NCBI GenBank assembly: GCA_963727235.1
Contig: CAVSFZ010000005.1
Coordinates: 1 to 64,000, forward strand
DNA: 64,000 nt
Direction: 5' to 3'
DNA from: CAVPTL01 sp963727235
GTDB taxonomy: Bacteria; Actinomycetota; Thermoleophilia; Gaiellales; JAICJC01
Each line of letters begins with the position of its first letter. The first letter of the stretch is position 1. The position numbers were made by a program, and so were the translations under genes. Positions 9,605 through 17,046 of the stretch are shown here, piece by piece. A model generated the notes under the pieces. It was given only the letters and a program-made list of their open reading frames with translations, had not been told where the DNA came from and made no database searches.

Positions 9605-10194
9605 GACGGCTCGTCCACCGGATGGATCACCAGCCGCAGGTCGCCCGCACTCTCGGCCCGGATCGCGGCGATCACCAGCCGGGCCGGCAACCGCAGGGTG
9701 ACCACGGCCGCGGTCGGCGTATGCGTGGCCGACACCACCGTGACCCCCGACATCACCACGGCAGTGTGCGGCGGTCGCCCTGGCTGAGTCAGCACCAGGT
9801 CACCCCGCACGCCCGCGATCTGCCCTGAGGGAACACCGGCATCGGCATCGACCTTCACGGCGACGTCGATCATTGCCTTGCTCGGGCGACGCACACCCAC
9901 CTCTGCGTCCATCAACAGCGAGCCTGGCGCCAGCCCCACCGCTGCGATGCGGCCGACCGCCTGTGACGGGTCGGTCAAACTGTGCGCCAGCGCACGCGAA
10001 TACTCGACCCGCCGCAGCGCCACGTCGGCGTCCGCGATCCGATCACCGGCAGCCAGCGGGCGCACAACCTCGAGCACCTGCACATGGGCCGCGCCGGATT
10101 CATCCGGCGAACCGGGTGACCATGACCACCAAAACAGCAGCAGCAGAACAGCTGCAACTGCCCATCCGATGCCGCGGCGCTGGTACCGGCTCAT
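9601..10194 (-). CDS. CpaB/RcpC-like SAF-domain Tad pilus protein
   Basis: An N-terminal membrane anchor (GIGWAVAAVLLLLFWW) is followed by a SAF domain (EVVRPLAAGDRIADADVALRR, VGLAPGSLLMDAEVG) as in CpaB/RcpC, which act in Tad pilus assembly outside the membrane. ATG 10194 is chosen because it shares a base with the stop of the upstream gene (TGATG) and places the anchor at the N terminus. Length is 197 aa. Confidence 0.75.
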   Translation of the reverse strand: MSRYQRRGIGWAVAAVLLLLFWWSWSPGSPDESGAAHVQVLEVVRPLAAGDRIADADVALRRVEYSRALAHSLTDPSQAVGRIAAVGLAPGSLLMDAEVGVRRPSKAMIDVAVKVDADAGVPSGQIAGVRGDLVLTQPGRPPHTAVVMSGVTVVSATHTPTAAVVTLRLPARLVIAAIRAESAGDLRLVIHPVDEPS

Positions 10195-10793
10195 CAAGCA
10201 TCTCCCGCACATCGCCGGCAGCGGTTGCCCAATACCGGCACACCGCACCATCCGCATCGTGGAGCCGAGGCCATCACTTCCCGCAGCGACCCGAGTGCAT
10301 CGCGAGTCAGGCGCGGGGCGATCATCAACTCGACCGCCCAGCCGACGTCGAGCGCATCGGCGACTCCGACGTCCACCCGCCCCACGCGCGCACCCACCAA
10401 GGCGAGCTTGGCGGTGATCACATCAGCGCGGCGACTTCGACCCGAAATTCCCACCACGCACACGTTGTGTTCCCGCACCGCCGACGCGGTCAGCACCAGC
10501 GACCGCAGATCCTGGTCACTGCGAACGAACCGCACCGACTGCCATCGCCGGATCTCCGGCGCGCGCCGCCGGCCCGGCGCCGGGGTCACAAGCCAGAGCG
10601 CACTGCGCTCTTCTGCCGCGGCGACCAGACCTGCGAGCTCGGTCTGCCCCCAGCCCTCGCGCTCGGCCTCGGCCGCGACTCCGGCGACGAAGCGCGCGCC
10701 GATTCCGGGCAGGCGGCTCCCATGCGCCGCCTCGGTCGGAGACGGATCTCGACCGACCGCAAACAGGGGAGCTGCCGTTACCCGGCCGGACAC
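10194..10793 (-). CDS. hypothetical protein with C-terminal CxxC/CxxC zinc-ribbon
   Basis: I do not recognise the family. The C terminus carries two knuckles (CGWCGVPVLGNRCRRC) typical of a small zinc ribbon; the central part (RSDQDLRSLVLTASAVREHNVCVVGISG) has an alpha/beta look resembling a nucleotide- or regulator-binding fold. GTG 10793 overlaps the kinase remnant stop by 16 bp; other starts are possible. It lies between the two-component remnant and the cpaB-like gene, so it belongs to the Tad operon. Confidence 0.6.
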   Translation of the reverse strand: MSGRVTAAPLFAVGRDPSPTEAAHGSRLPGIGARFVAGVAAEAEREGWGQTELAGLVAAAEERSALWLVTPAPGRRRAPEIRRWQSVRFVRSDQDLRSLVLTASAVREHNVCVVGISGRSRRADVITAKLALVGARVGRVDVGVADALDVGWAVELMIAPRLTRDALGSLREVMASAPRCGWCGVPVLGNRCRRCAGDA

Positions 10794-11087
10794 TCGGCTC
10801 CCGGCTCGCGCCAAACCGGTAGTCGCACCGTGAAACATGTTCCGCGACCGAGCGTGCTGCGAACGTCGATCGTGCCCCCGTGGGCCTCAGCCAGATCGAG
10901 CGCCACGGCCAGACCGAGCCCGACACCTGGCTCCGACCGGCCGGGGACCTGAAAGAACTCGTCGAAGACATACGGGAGATCACCTTCGGCGATCCCCCGG
11001 CCGCGATCCTCGACGGCCACTGAAATCTCCGTTTCGGTGAGCACGCCCGTGACGGTGACAGCAGTCCCGGGTGGGCCATACTTGATC
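10778..11087 (-). pseudogene. histidine kinase C-terminal fragment (HATPase domain only)
   Basis: It reads IKYGPPGTAVTV (end of the N box), VEDRGRGIAEGDLPYVFDEF (G1 and F boxes), GVGLGLAVALDLAEAHGG (G2 box), then stops. Sensor, HAMP and phospho-acceptor His regions are absent. The fragment is fused, in another frame, to a response-regulator receiver at about 11088, as if a segment with the regulator output domain and the kinase N terminus had been lost. It may be a real deletion or an assembly join. Confidence 0.75.
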
Positions 11088-11436
11088 CCGGATAGTGAAA
11101 CGGCTTGGTGACGTAGTCGTCGGCCCCGCGTGTGAGGCCTCGGACGCGGTCGGTGTACTCCACCTTGGCCGAGATCATGATGATCGGCACATCGGGGTCC
11201 CAGCCGTCGGTCACGGGGTGGGCCGATCGGATCTTGCGACACAACTCGTAGCCACTCATGTCCGGGAGCACCACGTCCAGCAGGATCACGTCAGGCCGGG
11301 ATTTGGTGAGAACGTCCAGTGCCTCCACCCCTGACACGGCCGTCAGGACGATGAAATCGTCGGCGCGGAGATTTTCGAGCAGAAACTCGACGATTCGTGG
11401 TTCGTCGTCGACGACCAAAACAGTTGATTCGGCCAC
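11088..11436 (-). pseudogene. response regulator receiver domain, truncated at a deletion junction
   Basis: A CheY-like receiver: TVLVVDDEPRIVEFL (acidic pocket), the phospho-acceptor Asp in RPDVILLDVVLPDMSGYEL, MISAKVEYTDRVRGLTRGADDYVTKPF with the conserved Lys. After PFHYP the homology ends abruptly at the junction with the kinase fragment in a different frame, so no output domain is encoded. An intact regulator-kinase pair ahead of a Tad operon would plausibly control pilus expression. Confidence 0.75.
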
Positions 11437-11608
11437 GCTGGCTGGCTCCTTGATTCGTGGCCGCGGTCATCGGCGTTGCGTCCGCGGCACTCGTTTAGCA
11501 CCTCCCATCCCCGGCCGCCCCGAGGCACGGTGCTAACGTACAAGTCACCAGAGCAAAACGAAATACTCGCAATACACTTGTTTCAAAGATGTAACGTTTT
11601 GCGGTAGT

Positions 11609-11635
11609 CCGATTGGCCTCTCGAGGCCCAATCGG
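11609..11635. terminator. hairpin in the gap between DUF192 gene and regulator fragment
   Basis: CCGATTGGCCT and AGGCCCAATCGG pair around CTCG with one bulged C. It follows the stop of the DUF192 gene at 11652 on the minus strand. There is no T-run, so it is a weak terminator call. The rest of 11437-11651 is unusually A/T-rich (11530-11600) and probably holds the promoter of the regulator/Tad operon. Confidence 0.45.
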
Positions 11636-11651
11636 TGGTAGCTGGAGTGCT

Positions 11652-11993
11652 CTACCGCTCGATCACGAGGTGATCGCCGACGGTCACTCCGCAGCGGTCG
11701 ATTGCCCCCACCGGAAGCTCCAGCGCTACCTTTGCCCCCCAGCACATCGACACCCGCCATGGCCCGATGTCGCGCACGAGCTTGAGCACACGGCCGCCGG
11801 CGTCGGCGTAGATCACGTCGATCGGGAAGCGCATGAAGAACATGTGGATCGAGTTGGTCGGCTGGATCCACATGCCCTCGTCATCGGCCAGCGACGAGCG
11901 CCCCAAAAGCCCTTTGGTGCGCGGCCACATGGTGACGGCAAGCACCGCCCGATCGCACACCACCGAGCCGCTCTCGAGCCTGATGCGCGCCAT
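11652..11993 (-). CDS. DUF192 family protein
   Basis: A 113-aa protein with the DUF192 signature: AVTMWPRTKGLLGRSSL, then GMWIQPTNSIHMFFMRFPIDVIYAD and the C-terminal ALELPVGAIDRCGVTVGDHL. Function is unknown; the family is often found next to Tad pilus genes, as it is here. It lacks an obvious signal peptide, which many DUF192 proteins have. It is divergent from the gene at 12011, with only 17 bp between the two starts. Confidence 0.8.
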   Translation of the reverse strand: MARIRLESGSVVCDRAVLAVTMWPRTKGLLGRSSLADDEGMWIQPTNSIHMFFMRFPIDVIYADAGGRVLKLVRDIGPWRVSMCWGAKVALELPVGAIDRCGVTVGDHLVIER

Positions 11994-11997
11994 TACC

Positions 11998-12003
11998 TAC
12001 ACT
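11998..12003 (+). promoter_or_regulatory. -10 box for leaderless start at 12011
   Basis: TACACT, 7 nt before the ATG. Part of the recurring TANNNT-N6-8-start pattern described in the findings. Confidence 0.4.
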
Positions 12004-12010
12004 CCGTGGG

Positions 12011-12472
12011 ATGGAGCACCGCAGTTCGGATTACGTGTCGGGCGACGACTACGTGGTCGAGTTCCTCGACTACCGGTACGGCTTCTCGAGGTTTGACTTC
12101 GAGGAGCGCGTGACCGCCGCCGCTGCCCGCCTGCAGCTGGTTCCCCAACGAGAGTTGCAGCCGTCCGAGACCGCCGATCTGGTCACTCTGGCGGCCACCG
12201 GCACGGTCGAGCAGCCGCTCAGCGCCCTGGGGGCGTACCTGGCGGCGCACCTGGCCGAGATCGACCGGCTGCACCCCGAGCCGGTGAGCTACTGGCTGCG
12301 CAAACTGGTATTCCGTGGGGCGTGGCTGGACCATCGCGTCAAAACCGGCATGCTCGATGTGAGCTTCGATCAGGACTCGGGAAGCTTCGGCTACCGCATG
12401 CCGACCGACACATCACCACTCGTCGAGCTCGCACCGGTGCCGTCCTGGGCGGCACTCAGGTTCCCGGGCTAG
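12011..12472 (+). CDS. hypothetical protein
   Basis: 153 aa, not recognised. Soluble and mixed alpha/beta in appearance, with an early aromatic stretch (VVEFLDYRYGFSRFDFEE) and a Trp-containing middle (PVSYWLRKLVFRGAWLD). No signal peptide, membrane helix or cofactor motif is visible. ATG 12011 is supported by the TACACT box 7 nt upstream. Its 3' end overlaps the convergent FHA gene by 17 bp. Confidence 0.6.
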   Translation: MEHRSSDYVSGDDYVVEFLDYRYGFSRFDFEERVTAAAARLQLVPQRELQPSETADLVTLAATGTVEQPLSALGAYLAAHLAEIDRLHPEPVSYWLRKLVFRGAWLDHRVKTGMLDVSFDQDSGSFGYRMPTDTSPLVELAPVPSWAALRFPG

Positions 12473-12851
12473 CGCCGGCGCCGACGAACACCAGCAGATG
12501 CGGGCCGATCTGAATGCGGTCGCCGTCCTCGAGCAACTGCTGCTCGATCCGGACACCGTTCACAAAGGTGCCGTTGAGGCTGCCTTCATCCTCGATCACG
12601 ACGCCGATCGGCTCTCGCCGCACAGTCGCGTGGCGAGACGACACCGTCGGCCCGGCGAGCATCACATCGTTTAGATCGTTACGACCGACTTTCATCAGCC
12701 GATGCTCTAACGGAAACACCTGCTCAGCGCCGTTTTTTGGCTGCCACACCAACGCGGGCTGGTCGCTGGCGACCGTCTCTCCGCCGGTCGGCGGAGCGTC
12801 CAGCGGTCCGAGAATTCGAGTGTAGGTCACATCATCATCTTCGTCAGACAC
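12456..12851 (-). CDS. FHA-domain protein
   Basis: A phosphothreonine-binding FHA domain fills residues 45-127: MKVGRNDLNDVML (Gly-Arg), VSSRHATVRRE (Ser-x-x-His), LNGTFVNGVRI (Asn-Gly) and DGDRIQIG. All the usual phosphopeptide contacts are present. The acidic N-terminal tail (MSDEDDDVTYTRI) contains Thr residues that a Ser/Thr kinase could modify. An AGGAAG motif precedes the GTG start. Length is 131 aa. Confidence 0.85.
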   Translation of the reverse strand: MSDEDDDVTYTRILGPLDAPPTGGETVASDQPALVWQPKNGAEQVFPLEHRLMKVGRNDLNDVMLAGPTVSSRHATVRREPIGVVIEDEGSLNGTFVNGVRIEQQLLEDGDRIQIGPHLLVFVGAGASPGT

Positions 12852-12910
12852 GCAGACACTTCCTCAGAAGGGGACCCTATCGAGGGTAGCAGCGCATCCG
12901 GACGATCGCA

Positions 12911-12916
12911 TAGAAT
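12911..12916 (+). promoter_or_regulatory. -10 box for leaderless start at 12923
   Basis: TAGAAT, 6 nt before GTG 12923. Confidence 0.4.
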
Positions 12917-12922
12917 CGCCAC

Positions 12923-13549
12923 GTGGAAGGCGAGCCGAATCCAATGGCAGACGCCGAAGCGCAGCTCTACCGCCGGATCAAAGAGCTGAGAGCACGGGCG
13001 CGCGGTGCCGAGTCGACGTATGTCCCGGCCGCCGCAGCGACCCCCGACGACGGATCCCCGCCGGTGCCTGACCTGCGGACGCTGCTGGCCCGCGCCGAAA
13101 ACCACGTCGACGAGCTCAGGGCCACTGCCGCATCGCTGGAACAGAGCCTTCCCGAGCGGGTCGAGCGGGCGGTCGAGCGGGTGCTCGACACCCACGACAG
13201 TGCCCGCCGGTCGAACGAACTACGCGATCTCATCCTCGAGCTCACCGGACGCGTCGACCAGGTCAACCGCGACCTTCTGGCCGAGCGCCTCGGCCGGGTG
13301 GAGGACCTGGAACTCGTGGTCGAGCTGCTCTCGGCAGGAATCGCCGCCATGCGGGAAGACGTGGCGGAGGCGCGGGCAGACATCGGCTCGATCATCGGCA
13401 GCGTCGAGAGCGTCGTCACCAAGCTGGATCAGCCGATCCAGGTGACGCTCGAGCGCACTCGCCAAGGGGGAGTTCGCGATCTCTTCCGGCCGACCGATAG
13501 TCCGGCCGAGGACAGCGGCGCGTCGGCGCCCTCCACCACGTCTGGGTGA
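12923..13549 (+). CDS. coiled-coil hypothetical protein
   Basis: 208 aa, not recognised. Charged heptad-rich stretches at about 13-30 (AQLYRRIKELRARARG) and 60-185 (LLARAENHVDELRATAASLE and onward) predict long coiled coils separated by a Pro/Asp linker; the tail is Ser/Pro-rich and disordered. No membrane helix. GTG 12923 has a TAGAAT box 6 nt upstream; ATG 12944 is the alternative. It may be a scaffold or cell-envelope structural protein. Confidence 0.6.
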   Translation: MEGEPNPMADAEAQLYRRIKELRARARGAESTYVPAAAATPDDGSPPVPDLRTLLARAENHVDELRATAASLEQSLPERVERAVERVLDTHDSARRSNELRDLILELTGRVDQVNRDLLAERLGRVEDLELVVELLSAGIAAMREDVAEARADIGSIIGSVESVVTKLDQPIQVTLERTRQGGVRDLFRPTDSPAEDSGASAPSTTSG

Positions 13550-13562
13550 AACGACGGTGGTT

Positions 13563-13598
13563 CTTCAGGCCACGGCTGGAGTTGCCGATGGCCTGAAG
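13563..13598. terminator. strong hairpin between the coiled-coil gene and the GtrA gene
   Basis: CTTCAGGCCA (13563-13572) and TGGCCTGAAG (13589-13598) are perfect complements, extended by CGGC/GCCG with one bulged A: about 14 bp of stem around a 7-nt loop. It lies 14 nt after the stop at 13549. No T-run follows. It could end transcription of the coiled-coil gene or shape translation of the next one. Confidence 0.55.
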
Positions 13599-13599
13599 T

Positions 13600-14106
13600 G
13601 TGGCCCTGACAAACCCTCCGCGGCCCGACCGCACCGAGACGATTGAAACCGACGAGTCGGGGACGCTGACTGTGCGCGTGATCACGTACGAGCAGCCCGA
13701 CCGCATGACGGCCCTGGGCCTCCCCGATCGGGAGCACCTGCTGCAGCTGCTGCGGTTCTGCTGCGTCGGCGCGTCCGGGTACCTGATCAACCTGAGCGTG
13801 TTTCGGACCGTCGATGCCTGGATGCCGTATCTGCCCGCGTTCGCGATCGCATTCGCCGTGTCGGCCGGGTCGAACTTCGTGTGGAACCGACTGTGGACGT
13901 TCCCGGGCGCCTCGGGCAGGCCACACCATCAGTTCGCCCGCTTCCTCGTGGTCAGCACCGCTGCGCTGATGCTCGACCTGGCAATTCTGGCGGTGCTGGT
14001 CGAGGCCGTCGGCGTCGGCAAACTGCCCGCCGCCGCGGTTGCGATCGTGATCGTTACGCCGCTGAGCTTCCTCGGCAACAAGCTCTGGAGCTTCGACCGG
14101 GCCTAG
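13600..14106 (+). CDS. GtrA-family membrane protein
   Basis: A small four-helix membrane protein of the GtrA family, thought to flip or transfer lipid-linked sugars for envelope polysaccharides. Typical motifs are LLRFCCVGASGYLINLSVF, FAVSAGSNFVWNRLWTF, the third and fourth helices and the final FLGNKLWSFDR. GTG 13600 starts 1 nt after a strong hairpin and has no ribosome-binding site, so ATG 13705 could be the true start (the membrane domain would remain whole). Confidence 0.8.
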   Translation: MALTNPPRPDRTETIETDESGTLTVRVITYEQPDRMTALGLPDREHLLQLLRFCCVGASGYLINLSVFRTVDAWMPYLPAFAIAFAVSAGSNFVWNRLWTFPGASGRPHHQFARFLVVSTAALMLDLAILAVLVEAVGVGKLPAAAVAIVIVTPLSFLGNKLWSFDRA

Positions 14107-14167
14107 GCACGGCAAACGGTCGAACGCACTAGGATTTGACCGGAGCCGAACGAGGAGGATCACACAG

Positions 14168-15178
14168 ATGGCGATGGTTTCAATGCGCCAATTGCTGGAC
14201 GAGGCCGCCGCCGGTGGGTACGGCGTGGGCGCCTTCAACGTCAACAACATGGAACAGATCCAGGCGATCATGGAGGCGGCCCGCAACACCAGCTCGCCGG
14301 TGATCGTCCAGGCATCAAGAGGAGCCCGTTCGTACACCAACGACCGCTTCCTGTACCACCTGATGGAGGCCGCGCTGGAGCTCTACCCCGAGATCCCGGT
14401 GGCGCTACACCAGGATCACGGCAACTCACCGGCCACCTGCGCCTCGGCGATCGAGCAGGGCTTCACCAGTGTGATGATGGACGGCTCGCTGCTCGAGGAC
14501 GGCAAGACGCCGTCGGATTTCGAGCAGAACGTCGCGGTCACCCGCGAGGTCGTCGACATGGCACACGCGGTGGGCGTCACCGTGGAAGGCGAGCTCGGCA
14601 CCCTCGGCGGCATCGAGGACGGCGTGGGATCCGGAGAGGTGCACCTGACCGATCCCGATCAGGCGGTCGAGTTCGTCGAGCGAACGGGAATCGACGCGCT
14701 GGCGGTGGCGATCGGCACCAGCCACGGCGCGTACAAGTTCACCCGCGCCCCCGACGGGGAGGTGCTCGCGATGAACCTGATCCAGCGCATCCACGAGCTG
14801 CTCCCCGACACCCATCTGGTGATGCACGGCTCGTCCTCGGTACCCAAGGATCTGGTCGACATCATCAATCAGCACGGCGGCGAGATCCGCCCGACATGGG
14901 GTGTGCCGGTGGAGGAGATCCAGCTCGGGATCCGCCACGGTGTGCGCAAGATCAACGTCGACACGGATCTGCGGCTGGCGATGACGGGCGCCATCAGGGC
15001 GGCGATGTCGGAGAAGCCGGGCGAGTTCGATCCGCGCTACTACCTCAAGCCGGCCCGCGCGGCGATGCAGTCGGTGCTCGAGGAGCGCATGACCCAGTTC
15101 GGCCAGGCCGGTCATGCCGGCGACTACGAGCCGCGCTCACTCGAGTCGATGCGCGACTTCTACGCGGCCGCCGTATGA
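14168..15178 (+). CDS. fba: fructose-1,6-bisphosphate aldolase, class II
   Basis: Zn-dependent aldolase of glycolysis and gluconeogenesis. It shows YGVGAFNVNNMEQIQAI, the metal ligand region PVALHQDHG, the GGIEDG loop, VMHGSSSVP with a further metal His, and the phosphate-binding INVDTDLRLA. 336 aa is standard for this class. The ribosome-binding site GAGGAGG lies at 14152-14158, and TAGGAT at 14130-14135 may be its -10 box. The stop overlaps the dodecin start (ATGA). It pairs functionally with GlpX at 26-27 kb. Confidence 0.93.
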   Translation: MAMVSMRQLLDEAAAGGYGVGAFNVNNMEQIQAIMEAARNTSSPVIVQASRGARSYTNDRFLYHLMEAALELYPEIPVALHQDHGNSPATCASAIEQGFTSVMMDGSLLEDGKTPSDFEQNVAVTREVVDMAHAVGVTVEGELGTLGGIEDGVGSGEVHLTDPDQAVEFVERTGIDALAVAIGTSHGAYKFTRAPDGEVLAMNLIQRIHELLPDTHLVMHGSSSVPKDLVDIINQHGGEIRPTWGVPVEEIQLGIRHGVRKINVDTDLRLAMTGAIRAAMSEKPGEFDPRYYLKPARAAMQSVLEERMTQFGQAGHAGDYEPRSLESMRDFYAAAV

Positions 15179-15390
15179 GCAGCAGCGTCACCAAGGTGAT
15201 CGAGGTGATCGGCTCGTCGACCACCGGTGCCGACGACGCCGTGCGCGCGGCCGTCAGCGCCGCATCCAGATCGATCCGCGGGATCACGACGGTCGAAGTC
15301 ATGCAGGTCACCTGTGACGTGGAAGACGGCTCGATCGCCCGCTGGAACGCGTTGGTCAAGATCGCGTTCCCGGTGGAGCCCCACAGCTGA
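15175..15390 (+). CDS. dodecin, flavin-storage protein
   Basis: A 71-aa dodecin: VTKVIEVIGSSTTGADDAVR, the helix, then ITTVEVMQVTCDVEDG and the closing strand RWNALVKIAFPVE. Dodecins form hollow dodecamers that bind FAD or FMN. The Trp in ARWNALVK is at the usual flavin-stacking position. ATG 15175 overlaps the aldolase stop. Confidence 0.88.
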   Translation: MSSSVTKVIEVIGSSTTGADDAVRAAVSAASRSIRGITTVEVMQVTCDVEDGSIARWNALVKIAFPVEPHS

Positions 15391-15395
15391 GCGGA

Positions 15396-15434
15396 GGTGG
15401 TGAATAACGGTGCCTGGCACCGTTATTCACCACC
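15396..15434. repeat. 39-bp perfect palindrome, repeat family copy 1
   Basis: Arms GGTGGTGAATAACGGTGCC and its complement around a single T. It lies between the stops of two convergent genes (dodecin 15390, Flp pilin 15442), where it could act as a two-way terminator. The inner 31 bp are identical to copy 3 (62632-62662) and related to copy 2 (42248-42278). Confidence 0.9.
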
Positions 15435-15441
15435 GACCGTC

Positions 15442-15654
15442 TTACTTGGCGCCGCCGGAGGCCTGGTGCAGGGCGGATTTGATCGCGCCGGTGATGATTG
15501 AGCCGACGCCGTGATCCGTGCCGCCGAGGTACGACGTGACTCCCAGCAGCAGCACGCCGATGGCCATGGCGAGCCCGACGTACTCAACGGTGCCCTGACC
15601 GTCTTCGCTGCAGAGGAGCTGCTCCAGGCGACCGCCGAGGGTGAAAATGGACAT
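15442..15654 (-). CDS. Flp-type IVb pilin
   Basis: 70 aa with the Flp prepilin signal: a hydrophilic leader ending in Gly, cleavage before QGTVEYVGLAM (Glu +5, Tyr +6), then one hydrophobic helix and a short Gly/Ser tail. It is the best candidate for the major pilin subunit used by the Tad machine at 5.6-10.2 kb, although it is encoded separately. ATG 15654 is chosen for the GGAAGG site about 7 nt upstream; a longer reading to 15687 has no such signal. Confidence 0.82.
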   Translation of the reverse strand: MSIFTLGGRLEQLLCSEDGQGTVEYVGLAMAIGVLLLGVTSYLGGTDHGVGSIITGAIKSALHQASGGAK

Positions 15655-15740
15655 GTTCGATCCTTCCAGGTCGATTCCGTGTCGCAAAAGCTTGGAGGCC
15701 CGCCCTCACACGCAACAAGGCGCGACCGGACAACGAACCG

Positions 15741-16292
15741 TCACAACCTGCGCGCGATCTCCGCGCGGGCCTGCTTGCGCTGGCGCCGTGCCAACGGGAT
15801 CGCAGCAGCTTCCCACGCGATCGACCTGGCACTGACACCGGCGGTCACCGGGGAGTACCGGCACCGGATCCCATGCCGCGGGTACACACCGCCGAAGAAG
15901 TACCGCACCCGCGGGAGATGCACGAGCGCACAGACCAACGTCACCTCCGTGATCCCGCGTCCCATCAGCAGCGGAAGCGAACGCGCCATGTTCTCCGCGG
16001 TGATCGAGGCTGTGGGCTCGGCCACGAGATCGATATCGCGCCGCCCCGGCCACGCTTCGAGCATCTGCTCAGCCTCCGTCGGTCCCGGATGCGGTGACCA
16101 GCCTGAGAACACCACCAGATCCGGTCGCCGCCGCTCGGCCATGCCGGCAGCCGCGTCCAAGCAGCGATGACACACGGAGCGCAGGCGGTAGCGACCGTCC
16201 ACCGCCAGCTCACCGCTCCCGGGGATCACGATCGCCCAGCGCGAATCCACCGCGCGCCTCAGCGCCGGCGGAGCATTCGCCGGCCCATCCAC
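15741..16292 (-). CDS. DUF218 / YdcF-like protein
   Basis: A DUF218-type alpha/beta protein: AIVIPGSGELAVDGRYRLRS near the N terminus, DLVVFSGWSPHPGPTEAEQM, VAEPTASITAENMARSLPLL with the conserved Glu-Ala-x-x-T pattern, and a final basic tail. The family includes ElyC and SanA, involved in envelope carbon-lipid handling. ATG 16292 overlaps the upstream glycosyltransferase by 34 bp; GTG 16250 would avoid that and keep the domain. It is probably cotranscribed with the glycosyltransferase. Confidence 0.7.
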   Translation of the reverse strand: MDGPANAPPALRRAVDSRWAIVIPGSGELAVDGRYRLRSVCHRCLDAAAGMAERRRPDLVVFSGWSPHPGPTEAEQMLEAWPGRRDIDLVAEPTASITAENMARSLPLLMGRGITEVTLVCALVHLPRVRYFFGGVYPRHGIRCRYSPVTAGVSARSIAWEAAAIPLARRQRKQARAEIARRL

Positions 16293-16981
16293 AGCGTGCC
16301 CGCAACCGTGACCACCACCGCGACCGCCTTGCGGCCCTTGAGCTTCGATTCACCCTCGGCCCGCTGGCGCATCTCAACCGGGATCTCATGCAGCACCAGA
16401 CCGGCCCGGCCGATGCGAAGCAGCGCCTCCACCTCGGGAGCCTCGCTCTCGAACGGTTCTGCCAGCAGCGGCATCGCCTTGGCATTGACCGCGTACATCC
16501 CGCTCATGGGGTCGCTGAACGGACGGTGCAGAAGCGCGCCCACCGAGCGGCGCATCACAGCCGTCCCGAACCGGCGGGCACCGCGGAGGGCATAACGGTA
16601 GGCGGGGTAGCCGTCGCCTGACACATAGCGCGACCCGACGGCAACATCGCAGCGGCCGGCGATGACCTCGTCGATCAGCCGGCGCAGCTCGCCGACCGGA
16701 TGCTGACCGTCGGCATCGACCCGGCCACAGATCCCGTACTGATTCTCCAAGGCGTAGCGGTAACCGGCGGCGATCCCCTCCCCCAGCCCTCGATTCTCGG
16801 GGAAGCTGAGCACCTCCGCTCCGGCCCGGCGGGCGACCACCACGGTGTCGTCGGTCGAGCCGTCGTCGACCACCAGCACGTCCACCTCAGGGAGCTCGCC
16901 GCGCAGCTCATCCAGCACCGCGGGGAGGCTGCGCTCCTCGTTCCATGCGGGAATGAACACCACGATATCTGGGCCTGACAT
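16259..16981 (-). CDS. family 2 glycosyltransferase (dolichyl-phosphate-mannose-synthase-like)
   Basis: A GT-A fold transferase: VVFIPAWNEERSLPAVLDEL, VLVVDDGSTDDT (nucleotide binding), NRGLGEGIAAGYRYAL, the metal-binding DADGQHP, and SDPMSGMYAVNAKA. It resembles enzymes that charge polyprenyl-phosphate with a sugar. The C terminus (AVVVTVAGTLWMGRRMLRRR) may be a weak membrane anchor. ATG 16981 begins exactly at the conserved domain. Length is 240 aa. Confidence 0.82.
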   Translation of the reverse strand: MSGPDIVVFIPAWNEERSLPAVLDELRGELPEVDVLVVDDGSTDDTVVVARRAGAEVLSFPENRGLGEGIAAGYRYALENQYGICGRVDADGQHPVGELRRLIDEVIAGRCDVAVGSRYVSGDGYPAYRYALRGARRFGTAVMRRSVGALLHRPFSDPMSGMYAVNAKAMPLLAEPFESEAPEVEALLRIGRAGLVLHEIPVEMRQRAEGESKLKGRKAVAVVVTVAGTLWMGRRMLRRR

Positions 16982-17032
16982 GGGTGGCAGTGTACGCGCC
17001 GGCGAGCCGACGCCGGACGTAGATCGCGGCAC

Positions 17033-17038
17033 TACACT
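17033..17038 (+). promoter_or_regulatory. -10 box for leaderless start at 17047
   Basis: TACACT, 8 nt before ATG 17047. Confidence 0.4.
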
Positions 17039-17046
17039 TGCGCCTC

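Noticed and set aside
10516..11436. A single 306-aa fusion protein starting with the receiver domain
   Set aside because: After the junction the frame reads Arg/Ser-rich nonsense, while the kinase domain is readable in another frame, so no true fusion protein is encoded.
15396..15434. CRISPR repeat or integration attachment site
   Set aside because: The three palindrome copies are far apart and have no spacer-like periodicity; no integrase is nearby.
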